Shown here in pieces: positions 29,701 to 41,172 of a DNA stretch of 64,000 nt. The position numbers and the translations under genes were made by a program. The number at the start of each line of letters is the position of its first letter. Within the stretch, counting starts at the first letter, position 1. Origin of the DNA: Caulochytrium protostelioides (lineage: Eukaryota > Chytridiomycota > Caulochytriomycetes > Caulochytriales > Caulochytriaceae); assembly GCA_003615045.1 (NCBI GenBank), contig ML014145.1, positions 1 to 64,000 on the forward strand, given 5' to 3'. Under the pieces are notes generated by a model. It was not told the origin of the DNA. It made no database searches and saw nothing but the letters and a program-made list of their open reading frames with translations.

Positions 29701-31514
29701 GTATGACCCAGGTCGTGCTGCGCCATGGCCACCACAACACGGTCCAGCGCGGCGGCAACGGTCTCGCGCACGGCAACGGCGGGCCCGCCGCGGCGGTCTC
29801 GCCGGAAGCGGAAGCGGCGCGCATCGAGCAGCTGATGCAGACGCTGTGGCGCTATATCCTCGACCTGGGCGACCTTCACATCTACCTGACGGCGGGCCGG
29901 TCGATCCAGCCGGACGCGGCGTCGCTGCTGTCGATGGAGTGCGCGTCGGTGCTGACCGAGGAGCCTGGGTGGGTGTCGCGACGCGGGTCGACGCGGCGCC
30001 CGCGCGTGCCGTCGGGCACGGCCTCGGTGGGCACGCACGACTCGAAGCCGTTCACGGCCGGCGGCAGCGGCGGCGCGTCCGCGACGTCCGCGACGACGAA
30101 CGTGAACCACATCCTTACGTGGATGTGCCAGCAGGACCTGATGCTCTCGAACGCCGCGCGCGACGTGGTGATGCAGATCGTGCGGGTCGCGCCGACGCAC
30201 GTGGCGGCCGAGACGGAGTGGCCGAGTGACGCGGCGCCGTTCTGTGCGGTGCACGACCCGCAGACGCCGGCAACGTTCGAGCGGATCTGCCAGCTCGTGA
30301 AGCCGGCGCAGGCGCAGGCGCTGGGCGTGGTCGTCGCGGGGTTGCGCCACTTTGTGCGGGGCCACCCGGAGGGCACGCAGGAGATCGTCAAGTTCTTTGG
30401 CCCGCGGCTGTTCCGGTCTGTCGAGGGCACGATGACGGACCGCATGACGAACTGGCTGCTGGAGGCGATGATCTGCCCACAAGCGGTGCGCACGAACCGC
30501 TATGTGAAGGACCGGCTCGACGCGGACGAGTTGGAGCGGTACCACCGGATGCCCGCGCACATCGAGACGCTGCCGGAGCTGCTCCACAACGTCGCGCGCT
30601 ACTCGCTCTTGCAGCAGTACCGCGGCGTCGCGGAGGCGTATGACCGCGTCATGGCGCATCTCGCCGACTCGCAGAAGCACGTGGCCCGCTCGGTGCAGCT
30701 GCCGATCCGCTTCGCGCCGCGCGCGTCGCCGCTCGGCCGCGCGCGCTCGGGCGCCGTCGTCATGCCCTACGACCCGCTCGGGTCCTCGCGCACGTTGGCC
30801 TCCCTGGCGACCGAAGGGGCCGACCCGGCGCGGGCCGCGGCCCCGCTCGAGACGCCGCCGCCGCCGCCGCCGGGGCTGAGTCTGGTGCGCCAGATGACGC
30901 TCGTCCTAAAGCACGCGCAGTCGGAGCTCCTCACGCCGTCCGAGAAGATCGCGCTCCTCGTGGCCAACACGGTGCTGCACCCGAACGAGGTCGCCGCCGA
31001 CGCCTCGGCCCCGCGCGCCCTGGACGACCTGGTGCACTACTGTCTCACGTGCGCCGTCGACGAGCTCGAGGAGGCGGTGGCCGACGCCCTCGCGGGCGGC
31101 GCGGACGCGGCCGAGGCGGCCGCTGCTGGCGACGCCGCCACGGGGGCCATCGCGGACGACGAGGCCGCCGCGGCTTCGGCGTCGGAGCCGCTCGGGCTGC
31201 CGGCGGGCCGCTCGGTCGCGCACGCCCCGTCGTTCCTCAACGCGTCGGTCAGCACGCTCGTGAGCTTCGAGGCGCTGCCGCCGCTGAAGGTCGCGTACGA
31301 CGAGTTCAAGCTGCGGTCGCGGGCGATGCGGGACGTGGGCGCGTCGCCGCTCGCGACGCAGGCCGCCCTGCCCGAGGCGTGCGCGAACCTGATGGCCACC
31401 GTCCAGGAGCACGAGCAGGCCGTCGAGCAGCGCCTCCAGGACGTGTACGCGATGGAGCAGCACCTCGGGAAGCGGCTCGCTCAGGCGCAGGCCCGCGCCT
31501 CCCTCGTGGCGTAG
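26775..31514 (+). CDS. PH/DH-like Rho regulator with a GAP-like C-terminal segment
   Basis: Three exons are proposed: 26775-26856, 27037-27365 and 27495-31514, giving 1476 aa. The donors are GTACGT and GTAAGC; the acceptors are ATTCAG and GAACAG. All phases match. Residues about 28-137 look like a PH domain (HYQVLTADGYLSFYR). Residues about 232-430 resemble a DH exchange domain (TFLETCRVLENYETALARDF, later EEFCHAFLKHLPLFTESIRDF). Residues about 449-530 resemble the PH that follows DH (CFIREVVLSQ then MMVFENMVVFIS). Near 1066-1115 the stretch GTQEIVKFFGPRLFR mimics the last helices of RhoGAP domains. The C-terminus has an isolated helical block starting at LTPSEKIALLVANTVLHP and a short coiled coil. 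All domain calls are by fold-like pattern and diverge from textbook sequences. A cytoplasmic regulator of a Rho-family GTPase is the best guess. It is convergent with PHAF1. Confidence 0.6.
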
Positions 31515-31804
31515 CTTTGCATGGTTGTTTTTTTTTTTCGGGGATTGGTCTCGTCGGGTGAGTCCAAAGCGGCGTTCGCCGTTGACGACCCTCACGCGGA
31601 CACGTGTATAGATAGAAAGAGATCGAGAACCGCCATCGGGAAGGATGACCACCCTTCGTGTCCATTTTGTGTCTATAGGGGTGTGATCGCTGGTACCATG
31701 CTTCGTCTGATCGGCGTTGTCGATCATCCGAGGCATCCTCCAACTGACGCATCGCCTCGGGAAGGGATCCATCCATGGGGGCCGTGAGGCGCCTGAGGCG
31801 GCAC

Positions 31805-33193
31805 TCAGAAGAGCGTCAGGGAAGCGATGTGCCGGTTGGGCAGGATCTCAAAGACCATGCCGTCGAAATGATAGAACTCGGTGGCTTGGCTGAAGGGATT
31901 CGTCGGCGGGTGCCGGTTGAACAGGACGGGCTGGACGGCGCGCGCGACGGGCGGGGCGTCGGGCGGGCCGCCGCGCGCGGCCGCCGGGCTGTCGTCGGGC
32001 TGGCCAAACACGTGGGCGATGTCGGCGAGCGTGGCCTGGCTCGTGAGGTCGCGGAACCGGAACGGGCACGGGTGGTAGAGCCCGAAGTGGCCGTGGCCGG
32101 GCAGGTTGGTATGCAGCACGATCGTCTTGACCGTGTGGCGCGCGCCGTCGAAGAGCAGATCGATGCCGTAGCCGAAGTAGTTCCAGAAGTAGTCGTCGGG
32201 GCCGTAGGTCGCGGTGGTGAGGCCCTGCGGCGCGGGCGCGGGCGGCGGCGGCGCGGGCGGCGGCGCGAGGCCGGCCAGCTCGCGGGGCGGCGTGGCCTGC
32301 CGGGCGGCCTGGGCGGCCATCACGGCGGCGGTGTGGACCCCGACGCCGTGGTCGGTCTTGACCAGCGTGGCCTCGGGCGGCCCGAGCATCGCGAGGACGG
32401 CCTGGGCGGGCGTGTTGAAGCCCACGCGATGGCCGGCGGGCCGGATGATCAGGCCCTCGCCCGAGAGCGCCTCGACGTCGACCGCGTCGTGGCCCGGCGG
32501 CGGCGGCGGCGGCGGCGGCAGCGGCGGCAGCGGCGGCGTCTGGATGCGCTGCTCCGGCGGGTGGGGGTGGTGGGGGTGATGCGGCGGTGATGGCGCGGCC
32601 GTGGCCGTTCTCGGGGTCGTGGCAGGCCGCATGAGCACCACCCGCGAGAGGACGGGCGTCGTACCGTCCGGAAAGGTGAGGGGCAGCGCGGGCGCGCCCG
32701 GCGCCGGCGCATAGGCCTTGGGCACGGGGAACACGAGGCGGATGCCCGGATGGTCGAGGGCGTACCGCTCGCTCGCGGCGTGGTAGGTGCCCGGGTAGGT
32801 GGGCCCCATGAGCTGGTGCAGCGCGACGAAGGTCGGCACGTGGCGCGCGGTGGCGAGGTCGCGGCCCAGCAGCGTCGCGTGCAGCCGGTCGAGCCGGTAC
32901 AGCTCGATCTGGACGAGCGTCTGCGTCGCGGCGTCGTAGCGCAGGCACAGCCCGGGGCCCGGCAGATGCACGATCACGTCGTGGCGGAACGGCTCGTCGG
33001 GATCATACTTGAGCTCGATCGGCGCGCGGTACCGCTTCGGGTGCTGCCGCAGGATGGCGAGCGTGCGCACGAGGCTCTGCCCGAGCACAAAGGGCCCCGC
33101 GCGCTGGCCGGGCGCCAGGTCGATCCTGAGCCGCCGCGGCGGCGCAGGGCTGGCCTGGCGCATCGTGCCGGACGGGTCGCTGGCGCGGGCCAT
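31805..33193 (-). CDS. PHAF1: PHAF1 (UPF0183 / C16orf70 family)
   Basis: 462 aa from the ATG at 33193; a second in-frame ATG at 33163 is also possible. PHAF1 pairs with BCAS3 and binds phosphoinositides on forming autophagosomes. Family signatures are clear: QSLVRTLAILRQHPK near the N-terminus, GPTYPGTYHAASERYAL (the family has GATHPGVYNSAEQLF), DYFWNYFGYGIDLLFDGA, VLHTNLPGHGHFGLYHPCPF, the TNPF motif, and the C-terminal MVFEILPNRHIASLTLF. Insertions relative to the animal protein are a poly-Pro loop and a Pro/Ala linker. The frame upstream of the ATG runs through a Ser-Thr tract produced by the satellite at 33412-33525 and is probably not translated. It is convergent with the PH/DH/GAP-like gene. 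Together with the RMC1-like gene it makes a second endolysosome/autophagy factor in this window. Confidence 0.92.
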   Translation of the reverse strand: MARASDPSGTMRQASPAPPRRLRIDLAPGQRAGPFVLGQSLVRTLAILRQHPKRYRAPIELKYDPDEPFRHDVIVHLPGPGLCLRYDAATQTLVQIELYRLDRLHATLLGRDLATARHVPTFVALHQLMGPTYPGTYHAASERYALDHPGIRLVFPVPKAYAPAPGAPALPLTFPDGTTPVLSRVVLMRPATTPRTATAAPSPPHHPHHPHPPEQRIQTPPLPPLPPPPPPPPGHDAVDVEALSGEGLIIRPAGHRVGFNTPAQAVLAMLGPPEATLVKTDHGVGVHTAAVMAAQAARQATPPRELAGLAPPPAPPPPAPAPQGLTTATYGPDDYFWNYFGYGIDLLFDGARHTVKTIVLHTNLPGHGHFGLYHPCPFRFRDLTSQATLADIAHVFGQPDDSPAAARGGPPDAPPVARAVQPVLFNRHPPTNPFSQATEFYHFDGMVFEILPNRHIASLTLF

Positions 33194-33411
33194 CCGGCGG
33201 AGGCCGGGCGGCGTCGCACGGCGGATCGACGGGCGCCCCGACCCACAGCCGCGGCCGGACCCACAGCCGTTCAGGAAGGATCGCGGGAGACGCGGGAGCC
33301 GGATGCGGTGATGGGCGGACAGGAGCGAACGATCGATCCCCTCCTCCGAGGCGAGGCGTCGCTGATCCCCGGATCGATGGCCACTTTCGCCGTGCGCGAG
33401 TCGTCGCGAGG

Positions 33412-33525
33412 ATGTGGAGGATGTTGAGGATATGGAGGATGTGGAGCTTGTGGAGCTGGTTGAGCTTGTTGAGGATGTTGAGCTTGTTGAGCTTGTGGAG
33501 CTTGTGGAGGAGGCCGAGGAGGCCA
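33412..33525. repeat. imperfect GAGGATGTT / GAGCTTGTG satellite
   Basis: About 115 bp of 6- and 9-nt purine-biased units (GAGGATGTT, GAGCTTGTG and variants). The same motif class occurs again on the same strand at 42529-42595. It lies just upstream of the PHAF1 start. Confidence 0.85.
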
Positions 33526-34093
33526 CGACTTGTCAAGACCATAGGCGTGACCCCTTCCCGTGGAGCGAAGCGCGCCACGGGTCCGCGATCAACCAGGCGC
33601 GACGATCCCGCCGCGGCGTGGGAGCCCCCGGCCCGAGCGCCCCCTGTCCCTCCTTTTCCCGGCGGCCATCCCGCAGGCTCCAGCACGGCGCAGCCGACAC
33701 CGGCGCCATATGCGGGGGCGTCGCCCACCACTGCGGGGCTCGGCGGACCGGTGTCGGTGGTCGCGGAGGCCCTCGTCTGGCGGTCGTGGTCATGACGATC
33801 GATGGCATCACGACGGAGCCGCCTGAAGCTCGTGCAAGGCCAGAGACCCCCTCCGTCGATGCGCTGTCCCTCGTTTTTTATACTGGTGGCTGCTCTTGGG
33901 GTGCTCGTGGATCCACGGTTCGCCCGCTCAGACGGACCCGTTGCCAGCCGGGGAGCAGGCGATGGAGAGGATGCGTTTCGCCGCGTTTCCTACCCTGGAG
34001 AGGGGTCAGGGCTCTCGCCGGTCGCCCCGCTCCCGTCGTCGGGTTGGCCCTAACCGCGTCGCCTGCTCTCGTCGGCCGCGCGATCGATCCCCG

Positions 34094-34145
34094 CGACGGT
34101 CTGAAGCAGAGCGATCGATCCCCTCCGCTCGGCTTCAGACCGTCG
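34094..34145. other. strong hairpin (inverted repeat)
   Basis: CGACGGTCTGAAGC (34094-34107) pairs perfectly with GCTTCAGACCGTCG (34132-34145). After a single A/G mismatch, GAGCG (34109-34113) pairs with CGCTC (34126-34130). The loop is 12 nt. The result is a 20-bp hairpin in non-coding DNA. It could be a structured RNA, a cruciform or a palindromic binding site. Confidence 0.7.
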
Positions 34146-34361
34146 AGCCTCGCCGCCGGCCGGGTCCGACACGCCGCGAACAACGCTTCCGACGAGCGCC
34201 TGCATCGATCGCCGTATCCCGAGCCTCCGGGTCCGACGGGTCCTTCGGAACGCGGGGTCGACATGGACGGGTCGCGCGTTCGGCGCCCCGCACCGGTTAT
34301 GGACCGCGAGCCGCTCATCAGGACCCGCGAACGTCGGTCTCCGCTCCGTTGTGCCGCGCCC

Positions 34362-34407
34362 CGTGATCGATCGTCCTGCCGTCACGTCGTGATCGATCGT
34401 TCTGCCG
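34362..34407. repeat. 20-nt direct repeat around GATCGATC
   Basis: Two 20-nt copies (34362-34381 and 34388-34407), differing at one position, share the core CGTGATCGATCGT. Related GATCGATCCCC copies are at 33331, 34080-34092 and 34111-34123. Confidence 0.7.
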
Positions 34408-35843
34408 CGACCCGCAGGAGCCCGCCGCCGGTGGCGTTCCGGACGAGAGACGGCCCGTCCGGGATTGAAGCGAGACCCCCGGTCGGCCCGGCGCACCGCC
34501 GTGAGGGCCGCGACGGCCCCCACGGCGTCGCCATCCCGAATGGAGCGGCGCCGGTCGGATGGCCGCCGCCGCCGCCGGCGTCGCGGACGCCGCGATGCCG
34601 GTCGCGCTCCGTGTGGCCGGGCGCCGCGCCCGGGGTCGCGGCGGGCGCCGCCGGCGGGCGAGCGCGACGCCATTGGCCGCCCCCGAATGAGGTTCGTGAC
34701 CCGCGCCCCGCGTCCGGTCGCCCCGCGTGAGCCTCGCCCGGTCCCCCGGCGTCGGGGGGGATCGCCGGGCCGCCGACACGGCCGCCCGCCGCCCCCGGGA
34801 GGCGTCCACGGACCGCCACCCGCCACGGCCCACGGCCCACCGCCGACCGCGCGCCGACCGCCCCCGGCGCCCATGCGGCCAGGCCCGGTATCACTCGGGC
34901 CCGGGCGGCGCTGTTTCAAGGCGGCCCAGAGACACGGGCCCGGGCGGCGCTCCACCCTGGGGGGGTCCACCACGAGCGGCCGACGATCAGGATGCCGAGC
35001 AGGACGATCGATCGGCTTGAGACACACGAGCCTGATGGGTGAAGCGCATACCTGAGACAGCGGGGAGGATCCTCGCCATCGCCACTTTTTTTTTTCATGG
35101 CTCACCGGCGGGTCTCCCCGCTTCAGCATCCCGTGACGGACGGACAGACCGGATCGGGCGGCCCTCGTGACGGCGTTCTTGATGGGTCGACATCGCTGTA
35201 CCGCTCTGTGCGCACACCCTGCCGGCCATCCGCTCCTTTCGGCCCTATCAGCGACCGACCGCTGTTTAGAGTGCAACTGGCGGAGTTCCGAGCGATCGGA
35301 TCGATCCATGATTTTGGGTGGCCCGAGTTGGGCGAACGACCCCCCCACCCCCTTCCCCCTTGCGATCCCGTCGGCCACCCCGACTCCTGCGGCGCCTCAT
35401 TCGGACTCGTTCGTTGCTGCCACAACGCCTCGACCACACGTCGATCTGACCGATCGAGCGGCCCTACCCAGCGGATCACGCACTCCTGTCGCTCTGTGCT
35501 ACCCGCGAGTCACGATCCCTCCTCCCCCACGACCTCATACAACGACGTGACTCGGAGTCAGCGCATCACCCGCTTCAGACCTCCTTTTTCGGAATCGTTC
35601 GGAATCGTTCATCGCGGGTCTCGTTCTCTCATCACCGCTTCCGGGTCCCGCTTTGATTTTCGGCCACGGACGTGGCCCGCGACACGCCGAGGAGGCCGGG
35701 CAGTCCCGCTGACCAGACAAGCTTCCGGATGACCTGATTACCGCGGCCCCGTGTCACATCCGATCCGATCCGATCCCCACCCACCCTTTGACTTGCCCAC
35801 GGTTCACGGGGCCGGCGCATCCTCGGTCCGCGGCGTGCCCACC

Positions 35844-37558
35844 ATGCCCCCGCCGCGCGGCGGCCGGGGCCATCTCCCCGCCGGCCAGACGGCCGCCTTC
35901 CACGGCGCCTCGGTCGACGAACCATCGGTTGGTGGCGCCAGCGCAGCATCACATGGCATCCCCGTCGACGGTGCAGGCCGCTCGCAGCGGCAACGCCGGC
36001 CCTCGGAGCCGCTCCGGCCCCAAAATGGCGGCGGCAACAGCGCCGGTGGCGGCCACCGCCACCATCAGCAGCAGCACCATCAGCACCACCCATCGCAGTC
36101 TCATCACCCCTATCCCAATCATGGGAACCACCATGCGGCGCAGTCGTCACTCGCCACACCGTATGCCCCATCGGGCGGCCACAGCGGGTCGTCGACGCCG
36201 CCCGAGATGCATGCGGACGCGCCGCAGACGCTGTCGGCCTCGGACGCCAAGTTCGCCGCGTTTACACGCACGCTGCGCACGAACGTGAAGAACGTGGTGT
36301 CCGCCGCGAAGGGCAAGAGCAACGAGCTCCGCGACCGCGCGACCGAACTCCAAGCCATAGCCCGCGAGAAGGGGCAGGTCTGGGAACGCCGCGCGCGCGA
36401 AAAGTTTGCCGAAAACAACGCCCAGGCAGCCTACTACCAGAACGGCGGCTATGGCAACAACGGCATCGGGTATGGTGCCGGTGGTGGTGGTGGCGGTGGC
36501 GGCGGCGGCTATAGCGCCACCCAGTCGGCGCCGGCCATCACGGACCCCTGCGACGGTGCCGGGGCCGCCGGCGGCCAGAGCTTCTTTGCTAACTTTACCC
36601 GGCGCGGCGGTCACGGCGGTACGGTTCGCGGTAACGACCCGGCCGGGACGATAGGCGGCGTCGGCGGCGGTGGGATGAACGCGCCGCTGGGTCTCGTGTT
36701 CGGCCTCCCGCTCCACGTGGCGACCAAGAACACGAAGATACCCGCGTCGTCGCTCGAGATGCCTTCGATCGTGTATCGCTGCATCGACTATCTCAACAAC
36801 GTCGGCTTAGACGAAGTCGGGCTCTACCGCCTGTCGGGCGCGCTCAATGCGATTAACCAACTGAAGCACCTCTTTGACTCGCGCCCCGATGTCTCGGACC
36901 TGTTTGAGCGTCAGATCGACCCGCACGTCGTCGCGGGGGTCCTGAAGCTCTACTTCCGCGAGCTGCCCCATCCGCTGCTGCCGCGCGACATTGTCCATGA
37001 CATGATGGCGATTGTGCGGCACTACCTGCAACGTCACCAGGCGCAGCAGGCCTCCAGTGGTGGGATCGAGACGGCCTCGGCCGCCATGATCAACGACAAC
37101 GAGCTGCTGGATAGCTTGTCCCGCGAGTGCCGTCGCCTGACGCGCGAGACCTACACGGTCATTGCCGTCCTGTGCTTCCATTTGGCCAAAGTCGCGTCGA
37201 ATGAAGCGGTCAACAAGATGAGCGTCTCGAACCTGCAGCTCGTCCTCAGCCCGACCCTCGGGATCAGCACCCTGCTGCTCCAGGTCCTGATCCCGAGCAA
37301 CACGCGCATCTTGCCCTTGCCCCCGCCCCCGGACGTGCTCTCGCACGCAGCCCACGTCGCGAAAGCGAACGCCAAGGCCGCTGCCAAGGCGAATGCCCAG
37401 GCCCAAGCTCACCTGAAGGCGCTGCCGCCGCCACCGCCTGCGATGCCGCCGCAGGCCGCGTCCACGATGGCCGCATCGGCTTCGCCCACGTCCTCGCCGC
37501 CCGTGCCGTCCGCGCCGGTGACCCTTCCGGCCTCCAGCATCGTGCCCCGCACCATGCA

Positions 37559-37594
<36 letters not shown>

Positions 37595-40500
37595 CAAATC
37601 GAAGGCCGCGCTCCATGCCGCTCACCACGCTGTGCCGCACCGCGCCAATGCCAGCAGCAACGGCCATGCGCCTTTCGCCGACGCCCCGATCGCCCGTCAG
37701 CAGACGCCGATCCCCGAGCACGCAGCCGAGTCCTCCCAGGCCACGTCTGAACCCAAGGTAGCATCGGACGCCACGACTATGCATTCCACGAAGCCCAACG
37801 TGGCGTCGGGCGCCGCACCGGCAGCGACGTCGCCGACTGCCGTGCCGATGGCAGCGCCCGCCGTCTCGGTACCGCCGGCCACTGGGGCCGTTCTACCCGG
37901 ATCCGGGCGACGCCCGCCCAAGCCCACGGCGGCCGGCTACCATCACGCCTCGCCGCCCATCAACGCCACCGTCACCACGGCCGCTGCCACCGCTATGGCC
38001 TCCACAGCGTCAGGAGACATGAACACTCTCTCAGCCTCTGCATCGTCGGCCTCGCTGGCCGCCACGGGCTCCGCCACGACCGCCTCGACCACGCCACTGC
38101 CTTCGGAGCCAGGCGGCAAGCCGCATACCTCGCCGGCGAGCGGCAGCGTCGCTGCCATGCGCTCGGCCTTTGAGCGCCACCCTGGCGAGCGCGAGCGTGA
38201 GCGCGAGCGTGAACGCAACGGATCCGTCAAGGGCGCTTTGCCGCCCTCGTCTGCCGCATCAGCTGCCAGCACCTCGCCGGCCATCGCCGCCGCCACCGTG
38301 GTGGCCAAGAACGCCGGCCTGACCCTCCAAAAGATGGCGTCCGGCAAGAGCGCACCGCCCGACCTCAGCGCCATTGTGTCCAAGCATGGGGCTCATGGGA
38401 GCAGTGGCGGGACCACCAGTGCCGGCAGCGGCAGTAGCAACAGCAAGAACGACTCGCATCGCGAACTGGCGAATGGTTCGGGTGCGAGTGTGAATACTCA
38501 GTCGCCGAACGCGGCCGCCAAGATTGTCACGCCCACGCCGTCCCACGGCCACCCAACGCCGCGCCAGGCGCCGTCCGCGCCTCGTGTCAGCCCCAAGCCG
38601 ACGCCCGCTCAGATGCAGCAAGTGAGTCCGCCTACGAGTTACCATTCGCCAGCGCCGAGCCACGGTGAGCGGGAGACACCGCCCATGCTCGGCGCCACGA
38701 CGGCGTTTGCCGGCAGCTTGAGCGCTGGCGCTCTCATCGACATTGACGACCTCGTCGAGCTCAACTATGCCTCGACGACGCCCAAATCGATCGCGGGCTC
38801 CCTCAACGGCGCGTCACTCAGCGGCCGCGACAGCTTCCATGGGGGCAGTAACAACGGCGCTAGCAGCGTCGGCATGTCTTCGGCGCCGCAACCTGCGCCC
38901 TCCCCTGCCATCGCCGCCTCCGCCGCGGTCACGGCGCCGCCGGGGACTTCTACGAGCCCCGCCATGATGCCGAGCGGGAGCATCGTTGCCATCCCGGCCC
39001 GCAAAAGCTCGCGCGAACCGGCGACCACCGTTCCGAACACCCGCGTCTCGCCTGTGACGAAAGCGAACGGCCTACCGCCAGCTCACGCGACGCCCGCCGG
39101 AACCTCGTCGCCCGCCGTGCCCGCTTTGGTCGCTCCCGGGGCCAAGCTCGCTGCGGCTTTGGCTGCCGTCGCGCCCCCCGCGGCCAACGCCACGGTCACC
39201 ACCTCGGTCGCGCTCCCGGCCGCGCTCGCCGTTGTGAGCAACCTGCCTCTGGGGCCTCTGGGTGGACCTGGCGCAGTCCTGGCGTCGGCGTCGTCGCTAT
39301 CCGCCTCCCTCAGTACGGCGCCGAACGCCAGCGCGAACGCCACAGCCCACGAGGACCTGCCGTTGCCGTCGGCCTCGAGCTCCGTCGCCAAGCTGCGCAG
39401 CAACTTTGATGCCGGACCGCCGCCGGCCGCTCCGACCAAACCGGCGGCCGGCGGCTTCTCGTCGAAACCGCCACACCTGCCGGCACCGGCCTCGTCGTCC
39501 AACTCGGCCGCCTCGTCTTCTACAATCCCGCTTGACCGCGTGATCCACAAGATGGGGACCCTGCCGCGCAATGCCTCGTTGCACCCATCGGATGGACCCT
39601 CAGGCTGCAGTACCTCCTTGGCGACGAGTGGTGTTGGTAAGGGTCGTTCGAACCCCAGCAACACCACTAGCAGCAGCCAACCCTTTGCCGATGTGTGTGC
39701 GACGTTGCCCCGCCCGCCGCGGATCAATGCGACGGCTCATGATTTCTTGAAAGGAAGCAATACGAGCCAGAACGGGTCGGTGTCACCAGGCGCTTCGCGG
39801 CAACAAGCGGCGCTGATGCGCAGCGCGACGGTCCACACGCCGACGTCTGGGAGCTCACGTGGTGGCGCGGACACGTCGCCGAACCAGCGCTACAGCCCGA
39901 ACGATTACCGCGGCGCAGGCCATGGCGAGGTCCTTGGGAGCAGTGGCCGGTACCGCGACAACAAGGCCGGCACGGGCGGCAGCAGCAATGGCGGCGGCAA
40001 CGCCACCTGGCGGACCTCGATGGGGTCGCTGCTGACGTCGGGCACCTTCCACCCACGTTCGGGTGAAATCATGCGCGGCCTGCCTGGCTTGACGTATACG
40101 ACCCCAGCGTTCGATGAGCCCGCGGCGACCACGACTTCGGCGACTTCAGCAATCTCGGCGTCCTCAGCGACGGCTGTCGCCAAGACGACCGCGACCACCG
40201 TGGCAGCGACAACGGCAACGACGACACGGGCGCCGACATCACCGACGTCGTCGACGCCTCAGGCGCCGCCGTCACTGCGCCCTTCGCACGGCAAGGGGGT
40301 GCACGCGGCGATAGCGTCCAACAGCGCGATCCGCTGGCGCCCCTCGGCCTCACACCGGGACACGTGCGGGTCCTGGGACGGCTGGGATCCGGTCGACACG
40401 TACAACCAGTCTGAGTGGGGGTCGCTCGGCACGTCGCTTGGCAGTGTGCTCGCTTCGAGCCATCCTGAACATCCGCATGGCGGTGTCGGCCGGCCGTCGG

Positions 40501-41102
40501 GGATGCCCCATGGCGCCAGCCGGCTGAACACCACGAGCCCTGCGGACGACAGCAGCCTGGGCCGCTCGGACCCGTTAGACCGCCACGGCAGCACGAAGGA
40601 GGGGCCTGTCATGCGCCGCGCGATGCATACAACGACGAGCCAGGCGTCGTCTGACCGCCGCACGACGACGACGACGACGACGAGCAGCTCAATTCATGCC
40701 TCCTCGCTGCTGCTGGGTCTTGTCATGGCGGCCGACGAGGACGATGGCGCTCGCGACCGCGCTGACGACAACGACGACGACGACGACGAGGGCGGCCGGC
40801 GCCACCAGGATCATGACCTCAACAGCGGCCACGACCATGGCCGCGACGACATGGGTCGCGATCTGGATCTGCGGAGTGGCGAGAGCCCGTTAGCGGCGCT
40901 GGCGCTTGGCGATTTGCGGTCGCCATCGCCGCTGTACGGCATCGACAGTCCGGACAGTGAGATCGCGTCGGCCTCGGCGCTGTCGGCGCTGCCGCCGTCG
41001 CTGATCCTGCGAACCACGCACCTACACCGCGCCCTGGATACGAGCCCGGGCCTGGTGAGCGGCCGCTCCGACAGCCAGAACACCGTGGCTGAGTACCTCT
41101 GA
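35844..41102 (+). CDS. RhoGAP domain protein with long disordered tail
   Basis: 1752 aa from the ATG in CCCACCATGC; upstream in-frame codons have no ATG. The N-terminal 130 residues are low-complexity. A short basic helical segment follows (about 140-200; FTRTLRTNVKNVVSAAKGK). The RhoGAP domain spans about 283-480. It opens with FGLPLHVATKN, the arginine finger is R329 in VGLYRLSGA, and VAGVLKLYFRELPHPLLP is the typical middle helix. NKMSVSNLQLVLSPTLG is the end of the fold. This domain speeds GTP hydrolysis by Rho/Rac/Cdc42. The remaining 1270 residues are Ala/Ser/Thr/Pro-rich with poly-Ser, poly-Thr and acidic runs, probably disordered and phosphorylated. There is no BAR, PH or SH3 that I can see. 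It ends only 70 bp from the convergent orphan membrane protein gene. Confidence 0.88.
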
Positions 41103-41172
41103 GACGCTCCGATATTTTATGACCCTAGACTTGTAGACATGCATGAATATGAGGTTTGATCTTGTTGGTGGT

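Larger units (their letters stand above)
33194..35843. other. divergent intergenic region, PHAF1/RhoGAP
   Basis: About 2.65 kb is one of the longest gaps. It holds a GAGGATGTT-type satellite (33412-33525), several copies of short GATCGATC-centred repeats (33331, 34080, 34111, 34364, 34390), and a strong inverted repeat (34094-34145). A T run occurs at about 35086-35095. Long frames on both strands show no domain. The right third is less GC-rich than the rest. Confidence 0.55.

Noticed and set aside
27483-30680. 1065-codon minus-strand frame opposite the PH/DH/GAP-like gene
   Set aside because: Same GC3 shadow effect; no domain, and Arg/His/Val-rich.
33194-33526. N-terminal Ser/Thr extension of PHAF1
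   Set aside because: It is produced by the satellite read on the minus strand. The family start aligns near the ATG at 33193 or 33163.
33414-34730. 438-codon plus-strand frame starting in the GAGGATGTT satellite
   Set aside because: Its acidic N-terminus is encoded by the satellite, and the remainder shows no domain and crosses the hairpin and GATCGATC repeats.
35097-35732. 211-codon plus-strand ORF with an ATG after a T run
   Set aside because: Ser/Arg/Pro-rich with no domain. It is more likely part of the RhoGAP upstream region, though a small orphan gene cannot be excluded.
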